Assembly (NCBI RefSeq): GCF_002950575.1
Contig: NZ_CP026923.1
Coordinates: 1,178,001 to 1,242,000 of the forward strand
Reading direction: 5' to 3'
Source of the DNA: Pontimonas salivibrio
Lineage (GTDB): Bacteria; Actinomycetota; Actinomycetes; Actinomycetales; Microbacteriaceae
DNA: 64,000 nt
This document shows positions 20,979 to 28,655 of the stretch, piece after piece (the stretch's first letter is position 1; each line of letters starts with the position of its first letter). Below the pieces are notes generated by a model. The model ran no database searches. It was not told the origin of the DNA and was given only the letters and a program-made list of their open reading frames with translations. The position numbers and the translations under genes are program-made.

Positions 20979-21257
20979 ATGCCCAATATCACCGTGAGGA
21001 ATGTCCCGGCAGACGTGCACGACTCCCTCCTCGCCAAAGCTGAGACCGAAGGACTGTCGCTTCAGCGCTACCTTGTCATGGTGCTGACCGAGCACGCCAG
21101 TCGCCGCAGCAACGCGGAAATTCTGGCCGAACACCAACGAGTCATGCGCGAGCACTATGCGGAGATAGGCACGACTCGGCCCACGTCAGACGACATCCGC
21201 AAGGTGATTGACGAATCAACCAAAGAGCGCGACCGGCGAGGCGAGCGGCAACGGTGA
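20979..21257 (+). CDS. FitA/VapB-like ribbon-helix-helix antitoxin
   Basis: 92-residue antitoxin and autorepressor. The N-terminal ribbon-helix-helix is MPNITVRNVPADVHDSLLAKAETEGLSLQRYLVMVL, very like FitA; the C-terminal half (RPTSDDIRKVIDESTKERDRR) should wrap the toxin. I start at ATG 20979, where the family begins and where transcription is predicted to start. The stop overlaps the toxin GTG start (GTGA), so the pair is coupled. Confidence 0.88.
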   Translation: MPNITVRNVPADVHDSLLAKAETEGLSLQRYLVMVLTEHASRRSNAEILAEHQRVMREHYAEIGTTRPTSDDIRKVIDESTKERDRRGERQR

Positions 21258-21658
21258 GCCACCGCGCGATCGTGTTAGACGCGTCTGCCTACATCGAGTT
21301 GGCCGTTGGCTCACTGTCGGAGAAGTCAAAGGCTCACCAGTTGGTCATGTCCGCTGAATTACACGTCCCCGAACATTTCCGTGTGGAAGCGGCGCATTCG
21401 CTGAAAAACCTCATGCGCCGACGAGAATACGAGAAGGTCGCCGAACACGCCTTCTTCACGGTGGTGGAATTGAACCTTATGGTGGTCCCCTTCGCGCAAA
21501 TCGCTGAGCAAACATGGACTCACCGCCACCACCTGTCGCTCTACGATGCGTCATATTTGGCATCCGCGATCGAGCGGGGCCTTCCCTTGGTGACCGCTGA
21601 CCGAGTGCTCACCGACATAGCTAGGCAGTACTGCGAAGTGATTACGCCGGAGGACTAG
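21254..21658 (+). CDS. PIN-domain toxin (VapC/FitB-like)
   Basis: RNase toxin of 134 residues. All four PIN acidic residues are present by position: Asp9 (VLDASAYIEL), Glu45, Asp98 (LYDASYLA) and Asp116 (VTADRVL), so it should be active and able to bind Mg2+. It starts with a GTG overlapping the antitoxin stop. Target RNA cannot be predicted; many actinobacterial VapC cut tRNA or 23S rRNA. Confidence 0.88.
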   Translation: MSHRAIVLDASAYIELAVGSLSEKSKAHQLVMSAELHVPEHFRVEAAHSLKNLMRRREYEKVAEHAFFTVVELNLMVVPFAQIAEQTWTHRHHLSLYDASYLASAIERGLPLVTADRVLTDIARQYCEVITPED

Positions 21659-21743
21659 GTTCACAGCCTGCCGGGCACGTGGGGCGAGTCTCCCCCACTG
21701 GCCACAGCAAGTACTGTCCCGCACCGAGCAAAGTGGCTCCGGT

Positions 21744-21749
21744 TACACT
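21744..21749 (+). promoter_or_regulatory. -10 box of the lone Phd antitoxin gene
   Basis: TACACT lies so that the ATG at 21756 is 7 bases after it, again predicting a leaderless transcript. No good -35 box was seen. Confidence 0.45.
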
Positions 21750-21755
21750 GATGCC

Positions 21756-21995
21756 ATGGACCGGATAGTCGGAATGCGCGAAGCGAAAACCCAACTGTCT
21801 TCTCTTGTGACAGCCGCTCTCGCCGGCGATGACGTCGTGTTGTCGCGATCCGGTGTATCCGTGGCGCGAATTGTGCCCCTCGAAAGCCCGCAGGAGCAGA
21901 GCATTTTCGGCATCGCCGCAGGCAAAATTCCTGACATGACCGACGCTCAGTGGGAAGAATCCGACCGGGCTCTTACCGCCCAATTTGGTCGATAA
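21756..21995 (+). CDS. Phd/YefM-family antitoxin without a toxin
   Basis: 79 residues; MDRIVGMREAKTQLSSLVTAALAGDDVVLSRSGVSVARIVPL is the Phd/YefM DNA-binding fold. The C-terminal toxin-binding part is short. In VapBC-type loci a PIN toxin would follow directly, but the next 128 bases contain no toxin frame and the next gene is on the other strand. It is therefore an orphan, either a remnant or an antidote acting in trans on another toxin. Confidence 0.82.
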   Translation: MDRIVGMREAKTQLSSLVTAALAGDDVVLSRSGVSVARIVPLESPQEQSIFGIAAGKIPDMTDAQWEESDRALTAQFGR

Positions 21996-22123
21996 AGCCC
22001 AGACGCACCCTCTCGTCACGGAACCACAGCACAGCGTCGGTGGTGTCCAGTGCGGGACATGTTGGCAGACTGGCACTCGAGTCCAGTAGCACTTCTGGGC
22101 CCTCGACCGGTTCTTACCGGTAG

Positions 22124-22528
22124 CTATAAGTCCACGCCAGGGCTCACAACCGACACACCGTGATCCCGGCACGCGACGGCCAGGCGCTTGTCGTAGGTGA
22201 CCAACGCTCTGAGGAACGGTAGCTTTCCCAGAGCGGTTGCGAGATGAATCGCATCGAGAGTGCGCATCGCGGCAGGTGCAAGATATGCCGCTATCTCAAG
22301 TATCGATCGGTCGACTTCGACGAAGTTGATTCTGTCAATCACTCCGCGGGCCGCAATGGTCGCATCGGGTCCGTGCGGGTGACACGCGCGCAGAATTTCG
22401 GTGACCAAAAGCGAACTCGACAGTAAATCGCCCTCGGTGGCGCCCATCCAGCCGCGAAGCGCATCCGATTCCGGCTCGCTCATGGCCAACTTCACTGCCG
22501 CCGACGTGTCGAGGTAGACCAGGCTCAT
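22124..22528 (-). CDS. vapC: PIN-domain VapC toxin
   Basis: 134-residue RNase toxin. PIN acidic residues are Asp7 (VYLDTSAAVKL), Glu44 (LLVTEILRA), Asp92 (TLDAIHLATAL) and Asp113 (TYDKRLAVA), all present. The ATG overlaps the stop of the upstream antitoxin (ATGA), giving a complete two-gene module. A truncated copy of the same toxin type lies beside the neighbouring antitoxin copy (22814-22921). Confidence 0.9.
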   Translation of the reverse strand: MSLVYLDTSAAVKLAMSEPESDALRGWMGATEGDLLSSSLLVTEILRACHPHGPDATIAARGVIDRINFVEVDRSILEIAAYLAPAAMRTLDAIHLATALGKLPFLRALVTYDKRLAVACRDHGVSVVSPGVDL

Positions 22529-22809
22529 CTCTCGTCTTGCCGCAAGCGCTGAAGGGTCTCGGAGGCACTCTCGCCGTCTCCCTGTGGAACCAAATCATTG
22601 GTCAGAAGATCGCGCCAGTCTTCCTTGGCGGGAGTGACGTCACCCACCGCAACGGCCTCTTCTAAAGACCGTGGCTCACCCATGGGTGAAATGCGCGCTA
22701 TCGGTTTACCAAATTCAGTGACCACCAGGATTTCCCCCCGTTTGATTCGTTCCATGACGCGGGAGACATTTTGACCTAGTTGACGCAGTCCAACGTGATT
22801 GTTATCCAC
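22525..22809 (-). CDS. Phd/YefM-type antitoxin of the complete VapC pair
   Basis: 94-residue antitoxin starting (M)DNNHVGLRQLGQNVSRVMERIKRGEILVV, a Phd-type N-terminus, with an acidic C-terminal tail. It begins at a GTG (22807-22809). It is a close paralogue of the gene at 22918-23202: the first 45 residues differ at only a few positions, and the upstream 30 bases are identical. The inverted repeat at 22817-22831 is the likely operator. Stop and vapC start overlap. Confidence 0.88.
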   Translation of the reverse strand: MDNNHVGLRQLGQNVSRVMERIKRGEILVVTEFGKPIARISPMGEPRSLEEAVAVGDVTPAKEDWRDLLTNDLVPQGDGESASETLQRLRQDER

Positions 22810-22813
22810 AGTT

Positions 22814-22921
22814 CTACAGTGTAGGACACTGCCTAGCTCGGGATACGGCGCGCAGGAGAAGATTCCGCCCGCTGATGACCAGCTTCACCGCCGCCGAGGT
22901 GTCGAGATAAAACCCCGTCAT
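22814..22921 (-). pseudogene. Truncated VapC remnant
   Basis: Starting at an ATG that overlaps the stop of the antitoxin at 22918, the reading begins MTGFYLDTSAAVKLVIS, clearly the VapC N-terminus (compare MSLVYLDTSAAVKLAMS next door). After residue 17 the similarity stops, and the frame runs into the promoter region of the next antitoxin gene, ending at 22814 after 35 codons. It lacks Glu and the two later Asp residues of the active site. It looks like the result of a tandem duplication followed by loss of most of the toxin. Confidence 0.85.
22817..22831. promoter_or_regulatory. Operator of the antitoxin-vapC pair
   Basis: CAGTGT-AGG-ACACTG is a perfect 6-3-6 inverted repeat 8-22 bases upstream of the GTG start. 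On the minus strand TACACT inside it can serve as the -10 box, so antitoxin binding would block transcription. Confidence 0.7.
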
Positions 22922-23202
22922 CTTTCGTCGCGTCGCATTCGCTCCAGAGTCTCCGACAGCAATTCCCCATCGCCCGAGGGAAGGGGCTCCCGGGCGAGAA
23001 ATTCTGCTAAATCGGCCGACGCGGGTGTGATCTGACCCATTTCGACGGCTTCTTCAAGGGTTTGGGGCTCACGCACCGGAGAGATCTTTGCAATCGGTTT
23101 ACCAAATTCAGTGACCACCAGGATTTCCCCCCGTTTGACTCGTTCCATGACGCGGGAGACATTTTGACCTAGTTGACGCAGCCCAACGTGAGTGTTATCC
23201 AC
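22918..23202 (-). CDS. Duplicated Phd/YefM-type antitoxin, toxin partner truncated
   Basis: 94 residues, (M)DNTHVGLRQLGQNVSRVMERVKRGEILVV. Same length and nearly the same N-terminal half as the gene at 22525-22809, with more divergence in the toxin-binding C-terminal half (TLEEAVEMGQITPASADL). Its cognate toxin is reduced to a 17-residue stub (22814-22921). The intact operator and reading frame suggest it is still expressed. It may protect against a toxin elsewhere or be decaying. Confidence 0.87.
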   Translation of the reverse strand: MDNTHVGLRQLGQNVSRVMERVKRGEILVVTEFGKPIAKISPVREPQTLEEAVEMGQITPASADLAEFLAREPLPSGDGELLSETLERMRRDER

Positions 23203-23209
23203 AGTTCTA

Positions 23210-23224
23210 CAGTGTAGGACACTG
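23210..23224. promoter_or_regulatory. Second copy of the CAGTGT-AGG-ACACTG operator
   Basis: Identical 15-bp inverted repeat to that at 22817-22831, inside a longer identical block (GTTATCCACAGTTCTACAG and following). Both antitoxins therefore probably bind both sites. Confidence 0.7.
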
Positions 23225-23347
23225 TGGCGCTTGCGGCACGGTTACTTTTACAGCACCCAGACCTGTGCACCGCGTTGAGGGCAGAAAATACATGGGCGGT
23301 TCAATAATCGGCGCTCCACCAGTGAGCCCTGAGTGTGTGTTTGTCGA

Positions 23348-23707
23348 TTACAGAAGGTCCAGGTGAACCCGGACTTCCCATTCGATGTGCTCCAGTAACC
23401 CTGTGGGCACTCGATTCGAGGTGGGCTGGAGCCGTGAAATGTCCACCGCGCGGATTTGTTCGACTTGGACGGCGCTATCGCGCGGTAGCCCTGACTGTGT
23501 GGCCGTGAGTACCAAGTGAGAATGGACGGCTCGCTGCAGGTTAGTCGTCAGCGGAATCACGTTGATGACCCCACGGCCGAGCGACGGCGCGACACGATTT
23601 GCTGAATTGTTCGAGATGACCACACAAGGCCTCCTGGTGCTGGCTTCAGAGCCTGTGGGTTCGCCTAGATCAACCCAGGCAATGTGACCGCGTTGTGGAC
23701 CTACCAC
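23348..23707 (-). CDS. MazF/PemK-family toxin
   Basis: 119-residue endoribonuclease-type toxin. GHIAWVDLGEPTGSEASTRRPCVVISNNSANRV is the N-terminal beta-barrel with the PCVVIS strand. VINVIPLTTNLQRAVHSHLVL and DSAVQVEQIRAVDISRL complete the family pattern. It starts at a GTG (23705-23707) overlapping the antitoxin stop by 7 bases. The antitoxin is of ribbon-helix-helix type. The 23225-23347 stretch downstream shows nothing recognisable. Confidence 0.9.
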   Translation of the reverse strand: MVGPQRGHIAWVDLGEPTGSEASTRRPCVVISNNSANRVAPSLGRGVINVIPLTTNLQRAVHSHLVLTATQSGLPRDSAVQVEQIRAVDISRLQPTSNRVPTGLLEHIEWEVRVHLDLL

Positions 23708-23922
23708 GATTGCTTTTCATCGGCTAGACCATCGGAGACGACGGCATCCCAGGCCGGGTCACTTTCACTAAAGGCGCGCTCGTAACTCGCTTCGAGCTCT
23801 TTTTTCCGCCACAGCTTGATCGCGGCACTAAATGCCTGCGACCGCGAGGGGTAGCGTCCCGCGGCCACTGCCCTGTCGACAAAAGCCACTTCATCGTCGG
23901 GAATGTTCACACTAATCTTCAT
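23701..23922 (-). CDS. Ribbon-helix-helix antitoxin of the MazF-like toxin
   Basis: 73 residues: MKISVNIPDDEVAFVDRAVAAGRYPSRSQAFSAAIKLW is a ribbon-helix-helix domain of CopG/ParD type. The C-terminal acidic part SYERAFSESDPAWDAVVSD is the usual toxin-binding tail. I start at ATG 23920-23922: TATTCT (23930-23935) lies exactly 7 bases upstream as a -10 box, predicting a leaderless mRNA, and a frame extending 53 codons further is not family-like. The 229 bases between this start and the next gene at 24152 hold only promoters. Confidence 0.87.
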   Translation of the reverse strand: MKISVNIPDDEVAFVDRAVAAGRYPSRSQAFSAAIKLWRKKELEASYERAFSESDPAWDAVVSDGLADEKQSW

Positions 23923-24151
23923 ACTTATCAGAATACCTGCCATTTGCCCACTCTGCCCGATTAGATCGGCTGCTTCGGTTGATGTGATGCCCCCTGAGAA
24001 CAAAGACTCTGTGAACAAAGACATGGTGATGTCCCGTTCGGGACAACGCACCACACCCGCAGCACTCCACACCCGCACCACTCCACACCCGCACTCAGCG
24101 GTTCTTTAGACACACCTCATATCGTGAGCATCACACAGTCTTTGAAAGGTC

Positions 24152-25366
24152 GTGAGTGACATTTTCACCAAATGGGTTCCCTCAGTAACCGTCGCAGGAG
24201 TAATCGCCGCCGGAGCAATCGCCCTGCCCATGCAAGCCAGTGCAGTGGACTTGCCCGAGCGCAGTGTCGCCGAATTGTTGGCGGCGATGGACGAGAGCGT
24301 GGAGGGTTTTTCGGGAAGCGTCACCAAAACGTCCAACCTGGGCCTCCCCGAGTTGGAAATGTCTCAAATGATGAGTGAAGAGATGATTGCGGACATGGAA
24401 GAGCGGATGCCGGAAGGCTTCGAAGACTTCGTCCCACAACTGGTGGAACAAAACCCCCTGACCGACGCCATTTCTTTCCTCGCCGGCTCCGACACCATCC
24501 GTGTCTACGCGTCAGAAGAAGGCTTCCGCGCACAAATCCTGGACCCCATGAGCCAACGCGACGTCATTGTCAACAAAGACGCCTTCTACTCTTACAACGC
24601 CAAGACCAACACTGTGCTGACCAGAAGCATCGATGGGGAAGTTGATAAGCCCAGCCTTGATGAGCTAAACAGCGAAATCGAGTTGGATCTAACCAACCCC
24701 GACGAACTGGCCAGCGCCCTGCTAGAAGAAGCAGAGGGTAAAGCCACAATCACCGTAGGCGCCGATCACCGTGTGGCAGGCCAAGATGCCTACCGCCTAG
24801 TGGTGACACCTGTATCGGAGGTCAGCTTGGTTGAGCGCATTGATATCTCTGTCGATGCCAACACCGGCCTGGGCCTGGGAGTTCAGGTGTATTCCACAGA
24901 GCAGTCAGACGTCGCGTTCTCGGTCGCCTTCGACACCATCTCTTACGACACACCAGAAGCGTCGATCTTTGCCTTTAGCCCCCCACCGGGAGCAACCGTA
25001 GAAACTCTGGAGTTTCCCACCGAGGTGGAAAGTACTCTCACCGAGTTGCAGCGAGAAGACTTAAGCGACACCGAGAAAGAAGCACTGCTCGAGTCGCTGA
25101 AAGCTGACATGCAAGCAGAATTCGCCCCCGGTGTGACCGCAGACACTCTCGGTGAAGGCTTCGACACGGTACTCACCATGAACCAGCTGCCCGAGGCATT
25201 CCCGCTGGAGATGCTGGAAAACGACATCCTCGCGGACTTCACCACTGAGGTCGATGGCGGAACGGTGTTTGGCACTCCGCTCAGCAACACACTTCTGACC
25301 GACGCCGGTGAGGTTTACACCGGAGCGGTGAGTGTGGAGTACTTGCTCGAGCTCGCTTCCAACTAG
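24152..25366 (+). CDS. LolA-like exported protein (ABC exporter partner)
   Basis: 404-residue secreted protein. An N-terminal signal peptide (about 1-31, cleavage after MQASA) is followed by a LolA/MucB-like fold: FSGSVTKTSNLGLPELE, YNAKTNTVLTRSIDGEVD, and AGQDAYRLVVTPVSEVSLVERIDISVDANTGLGLGVQVYS. Such proteins bind lipids or regulate envelope stress. In actinobacteria this gene is often followed by an ABC ATPase and permease, as here: the ATPase GTG comes directly after the TAG stop. The GTG start has AAAGG only 2-3 bases upstream, an unusually short spacing. What it carries is unknown. Confidence 0.78.
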   Translation: MSDIFTKWVPSVTVAGVIAAGAIALPMQASAVDLPERSVAELLAAMDESVEGFSGSVTKTSNLGLPELEMSQMMSEEMIADMEERMPEGFEDFVPQLVEQNPLTDAISFLAGSDTIRVYASEEGFRAQILDPMSQRDVIVNKDAFYSYNAKTNTVLTRSIDGEVDKPSLDELNSEIELDLTNPDELASALLEEAEGKATITVGADHRVAGQDAYRLVVTPVSEVSLVERIDISVDANTGLGLGVQVYSTEQSDVAFSVAFDTISYDTPEASIFAFSPPPGATVETLEFPTEVESTLTELQREDLSDTEKEALLESLKADMQAEFAPGVTADTLGEGFDTVLTMNQLPEAFPLEMLENDILADFTTEVDGGTVFGTPLSNTLLTDAGEVYTGAVSVEYLLELASN

Positions 25367-26419
25367 GTGACCACCAGCACAACAGATACCACCGCGCCTC
25401 ATGCGGTGGTATCTGACAGCGCCACTGACGGGCCTTTCGCGATTCAGACCGAGGGGTTAACCAAAAAGTTTGGGTCTCAGGCTGCCGTCGAGGACTTATC
25501 GCTTGCGGTGCCCCGCGGTTCAGTGTTTGGTTTTTTGGGGCCAAACGGCTCCGGGAAAACCACCACCATTCGGATGCTCTTAGGCCTCGCGGAGGCAAGC
25601 TCAGGCACCATCAACGTTCTGGGTCACGATATTCCCCGCCATTTAGAACACGCCCTGCCGAAAGTGGGTGCCCTGGTGGAAGGCCCCGCCTTCTACCCGT
25701 ACTTATCGGGGCGAAAAAACCTCATCCGAATGGATGCCGCTGATCGGTTTTCTGATGCCCAATCCCGGGCGGAGCGAGTCGACTACGCACTGGCACGGGT
25801 GGGCCTCACCGCGGCGGCGGAGAAAAAAGCGGGCGCCTATTCGCTGGGAATGAAACAGCGCCTGGGTCTGGCAAACGCCCTTCTCAAACCCCGCGATCTG
25901 CTGATCTTGGACGAGCCCACCAATGGGTTAGACCCTCAGGGCACCAGGGAAGTACGACACTTGATTCGAAGCCTGGCTGATGAGGGCATCACCATTTTTC
26001 TCTCCAGTCACCTTTTAGTGGAAATCGAGCAGTTGTGTAGCCATGTCGCGGTGATGAACCTGGGGTCACTGTTGGCCCAGGGTTCCTTGGATGAACTGCG
26101 CTCTCACGCGGAACCGAGACTCGTCATCGAAGTCGACGATGTTGCCCGTGCAAAGAGTGTCTTATCCCAGCACCACATCATCGCCACCACAAAAAACCCC
26201 ACCCGCAACGAAGGCAACACCTCAGGACACCCCCGTGCGACCACTGCTGGCATGGTCACCACACTGGTTGCCACAGTGAGTGTGGACACGAATGCTGCGT
26301 CCATTAACCAGGAATTGGTCGCGGCAGGTATTGGTGTCAGTGGGTTCCGGATTGAGCGACCAAGCCTCGAAGAATATTTCGTCGAGCTCACCGGAGAGGG
26401 GTTCGACGTTGCCCGCTAA
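25367..26419 (+). CDS. ABC transporter ATP-binding protein
   Basis: 350-residue ATPase of the drug/lipid exporter type. Walker A is GPNGSGKTT at 58-66, the signature YSLGMKQRLGLA and Walker B LLILDEPTNGLDP follow, and an H-loop SSH is present. The C-terminal 100 residues form the extra domain common in two-component exporters (IERPSLEEYFVELTGE). It begins with a GTG touching the stop of the LolA-like gene. It pairs with the membrane protein that overlaps its end. Confidence 0.92.
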   Translation: MTTSTTDTTAPHAVVSDSATDGPFAIQTEGLTKKFGSQAAVEDLSLAVPRGSVFGFLGPNGSGKTTTIRMLLGLAEASSGTINVLGHDIPRHLEHALPKVGALVEGPAFYPYLSGRKNLIRMDAADRFSDAQSRAERVDYALARVGLTAAAEKKAGAYSLGMKQRLGLANALLKPRDLLILDEPTNGLDPQGTREVRHLIRSLADEGITIFLSSHLLVEIEQLCSHVAVMNLGSLLAQGSLDELRSHAEPRLVIEVDDVARAKSVLSQHHIIATTKNPTRNEGNTSGHPRATTAGMVTTLVATVSVDTNAASINQELVAAGIGVSGFRIERPSLEEYFVELTGEGFDVAR

Positions 26420-27254
26420 CAAAACTCTCACTGCCGCTCTCAGCCTCGATCTGATGCTCTCCGAGCTCCTGGTGATGTTCACCAGGCGTCGCACCTGGGC
26501 GATGCTCGCCGCCATCGCCCTCATTCCCATCCTGTTGGCCGTGGCCGTGTATTTGTCCTCTGATCGGCTCGCCCCCGGTGAGGGGCCTCCGTTTGTGGAC
26601 CGGGTCACCCAAAACGGCCTCTTCACCGGTTTTGCCGCCATGTTGCTGGCGATGCCGCTGTTTCTTCCCCTGACCGTGTCGGTGGTGTCCGGTGACACCA
26701 TTGCCGGCGAAGCCGGCCTGGGCACGCTTCGCTACCTACTCATTGCCCCAGTCGGCAGGCTTCGCCTGCTGGTGGTGAAATACCTGGGGACACTGGCTTT
26801 CGTCCTAGCGGGAACCTTCACCCTGATGCTGGCGGGGGCACTTATCGGGTGGATTCTGTTTCCCACCGGTCCCATCACGCTGCTCAGCGGAGATGTCATC
26901 GGCATTGGCGAAGCACTGGGCCGAATGGCCCTCGTCGCGCTGTATACAACAGTGTCGATGACGGGAATGCTCGCCATCGGGCTCTTCATCTCCACCCTGA
27001 CGACCATCCCCGTGGGTGCCATGACAGGAGTGTTGATTGCCAGTGGTGTCAGCCAAATTCTCGACAACCTGCCCCAGCTGTCGGCCATCCACGAATGGCT
27101 GTTTACCCACTACTGGTTGGACTTCGCGGATATATTGCGACAGCCCATTGAGCTCTCCAGCTTCGGCTCCAACGCCCTACTACAACTCGGCTACATCGCC
27201 CTGTTTGGCGCCCTCGCCTACGGCAGATTCAGCACCAAGGATGTGTTGAGCTAG
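26409..27254 (+). CDS. ABC-2 type transporter permease
   Basis: Integral membrane partner of the preceding ATPase, 281 residues with about six hydrophobic segments (starting AMLAAIALIPILLAVAVYL; later MLLAMPLFLPLTVSVVSG and LAFVLAGTFTLMLAGALIG). GDTIAGEAGLGTLRYLLIAPVGRLRLLVVKYLG is the typical ABC-2 cytosolic loop. I place the start at TTG 26409, inside the ATPase gene, because GGAGAGGGG lies 7 bases before it. The next ATG (26454) has no ribosome-binding site. Confidence 0.85.
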   Translation: MPANKTLTAALSLDLMLSELLVMFTRRRTWAMLAAIALIPILLAVAVYLSSDRLAPGEGPPFVDRVTQNGLFTGFAAMLLAMPLFLPLTVSVVSGDTIAGEAGLGTLRYLLIAPVGRLRLLVVKYLGTLAFVLAGTFTLMLAGALIGWILFPTGPITLLSGDVIGIGEALGRMALVALYTTVSMTGMLAIGLFISTLTTIPVGAMTGVLIASGVSQILDNLPQLSAIHEWLFTHYWLDFADILRQPIELSSFGSNALLQLGYIALFGALAYGRFSTKDVLS

Positions 27255-27353
27255 CCCGGAGGCTCACAGCCGATGGCGAGCTGATACTGAAATGTTCGGC
27301 CACAAGCTGGGCTAGTGCGAGCAGTTCGGCCGGATAATCCCTCAGTTTTTGAC

Positions 27354-27944
27354 TCACGAGACTCCCATTACCCCCATGAGTGTGGCGAAATCTCGGCGAG
27401 CCGTGGGGCGCCTTTCGGTCTGCAACGCACTCTCGATACGCTCCAGGTTGACACTGCCGTCCTGTTGTGCGGTGAGGACTTTTTCGGCGGGTGAACCCCA
27501 GCCTGCTTCCACATATACCGTCATGTCGCGAAGTAGTTCGAGCAGCGCAATTTCTTTCCAGTTCAAATCATGACGTGCCTGGTTTCTTCGAGAATGTTGA
27601 ACGATGCCCTTCACCTCTGCGACTGTCCACAGTGTTGCCACGTGGAGCGCAGTGGGGATCTGGCTTGTGAGTCCCCACTCTCTGGCGGCCGAAAAACCTG
27701 ATGGTCCTATCCCCCGCTCGCCCCAGATAGCCCGCGCAACATCAATGGGGCGGGGAGGGACCATTCCGTATTGGGTTTTCACCCCGCGGTAATACAAGCC
27801 TGGACGGACTGGGAGAAGTTCACCACTCTTGGCTGCTCGAGAGAGGCGTTGTCGTGCGGCAGCGTTCAAACCCTCGAAGGCGCGGTAGCGCACAAAGCCG
27901 TTTGCGTCAGGGGCTAAAGGATTTTCTACAGTTCCGGCACTCAT
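27354..27944 (-). CDS. AbiEi-like transcriptional regulator / type IV antitoxin
   Basis: 196 residues, beginning MSAGTVENPLAPDANGFVRYRAFEG. The N-terminal part (LNAAARQRLSRAAKSGELLPVRPGLYYRG) is the winged helix seen in AbiEi-type antitoxins and DUF6088 proteins; the remainder (GIGPSGFSAAREWGLTSQIPTALHVATLW) matches their C-domain. No AbiEii nucleotidyltransferase toxin is next to it, so it is an orphan or an unrelated regulator of that fold. The ATG (27942-27944) lies inside the left arm of a perfect 14-bp inverted repeat, supporting the start and autoregulation. Downstream 27255-27353 is empty. Confidence 0.72.
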   Translation of the reverse strand: MSAGTVENPLAPDANGFVRYRAFEGLNAAARQRLSRAAKSGELLPVRPGLYYRGVKTQYGMVPPRPIDVARAIWGERGIGPSGFSAAREWGLTSQIPTALHVATLWTVAEVKGIVQHSRRNQARHDLNWKEIALLELLRDMTVYVEAGWGSPAEKVLTAQQDGSVNLERIESALQTERRPTARRDFATLMGVMGVS

Positions 27945-27980
27945 GTCACGAAATCGTATCGGTTTTGTGACATGAGTGCC
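27936..27980. promoter_or_regulatory. Perfect 14-bp inverted repeat over the AbiEi-like gene start
   Basis: GGCACTCATGTCAC (27936-27949) and its exact complement GTGACATGAGTGCC (27967-27980) flank 17 bases. The start codon of the regulator is in one arm, and a possible -10 box (TACGAT on the minus strand) is in the spacer. AbiEi proteins are known to bind inverted repeats in their own promoters. Confidence 0.8.
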
Positions 27981-28377
27981 AGGGCCCCCGGAGGATCTCG
28001 CGCAATCCGCTCTCTCCCCCGCGAGGCATCGTGAACCCAGGGCTCTTGCGATGGTGAGTGTCAGCATGATCACGACACAGTGACAGGGACCACCGACACC
28101 GCCTAAAAGCCAATTCAGTGGCGTCTCAGATCTCCTACCTGCGGCGAGGCCAGTCCTTTTTCCAGGCACCACACGGACAGATGCACACGGACTGTGCAAT
28201 TACGAGACTGCATCAACCGTTTGTCGACCGATAGGGCACTCCTGGTGAGTCCCACGAGCTCGCCCGTGCTGTTTGCCTGCGGGCCGAAGACCTTTTTCCA
28301 CAGATTTGGGGCCTTTCGTCCACGGCGCGTCGGTGGGACTTATCCTTCACGGATGACGCCACCACACAACACCGTGC
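27981..28377. other. Gene-free spacer
   Basis: About 400 bases between the AbiEi-like gene and the next toxin-antitoxin pair. No convincing gene on either strand. One perfect inverted repeat, TGCACA-CGGAC-TGTGCA, lies at 28182-28198. Possibly the remains of a lost gene. Confidence 0.5.
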
Positions 28378-28406
28378 TTGCAAAACGTAAGCAGACTGCT
28401 TATCGT
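28378..28406 (+). promoter_or_regulatory. Promoter and operator of the second FitAB/VapBC-like pair
   Basis: TTGCAA (28378-28383) and TATCGT (28401-28406) are 17 bases apart, and the antitoxin ATG at 28413 follows 7 bases after the -10 box. AAGCAG-A-CTGCTT (28389-28401) is a perfect palindrome in the spacer, a likely operator. Confidence 0.72.
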
Positions 28407-28412
28407 GGGGGC

Positions 28413-28655
28413 ATGAGCCCCAATCTTCTGGTGAGAAGTGTCCCCGCTGATACCCATGCAGCCTTGGTTCGCCGGGCAGCGAGCGAGGGCAAGTCACTTC
28501 AGGAATATGTCCTGGGCCTTCTCCAGGCCTCAGCCGACAAGCCCACCATGGCCGAAGTCATGGCGGAGATTGAGTCGGGCCTCAAGGCCACGCCCAACCC
28601 GGCCTTGAATACCGAGGAAATCGTGGCAACAATTCGCGCGGTCCGCGACGCGTGA
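28413..28655 (+). CDS. FitA/VapB-like ribbon-helix-helix antitoxin
   Basis: 80 residues; MSPNLLVRSVPADTHAALVRRAASEGKSLQEYVLGLL is the same fold as the antitoxin at 20979, with an acidic C-terminal tail (LNTEEIVATIRAVRDA). Start at ATG 28413 is fixed by the promoter and the family N-terminus. Its stop overlaps the toxin GTG (GTGA). A longer upstream frame is not family-like. Confidence 0.87.
   Translation: MSPNLLVRSVPADTHAALVRRAASEGKSLQEYVLGLLQASADKPTMAEVMAEIESGLKATPNPALNTEEIVATIRAVRDA

Noticed and set aside
22797-23224. Two identical about 30-bp blocks considered as attachment sites of a mobile element
   Set aside because: They are the promoter/operator regions of two duplicated antitoxin genes and are explained by tandem duplication.
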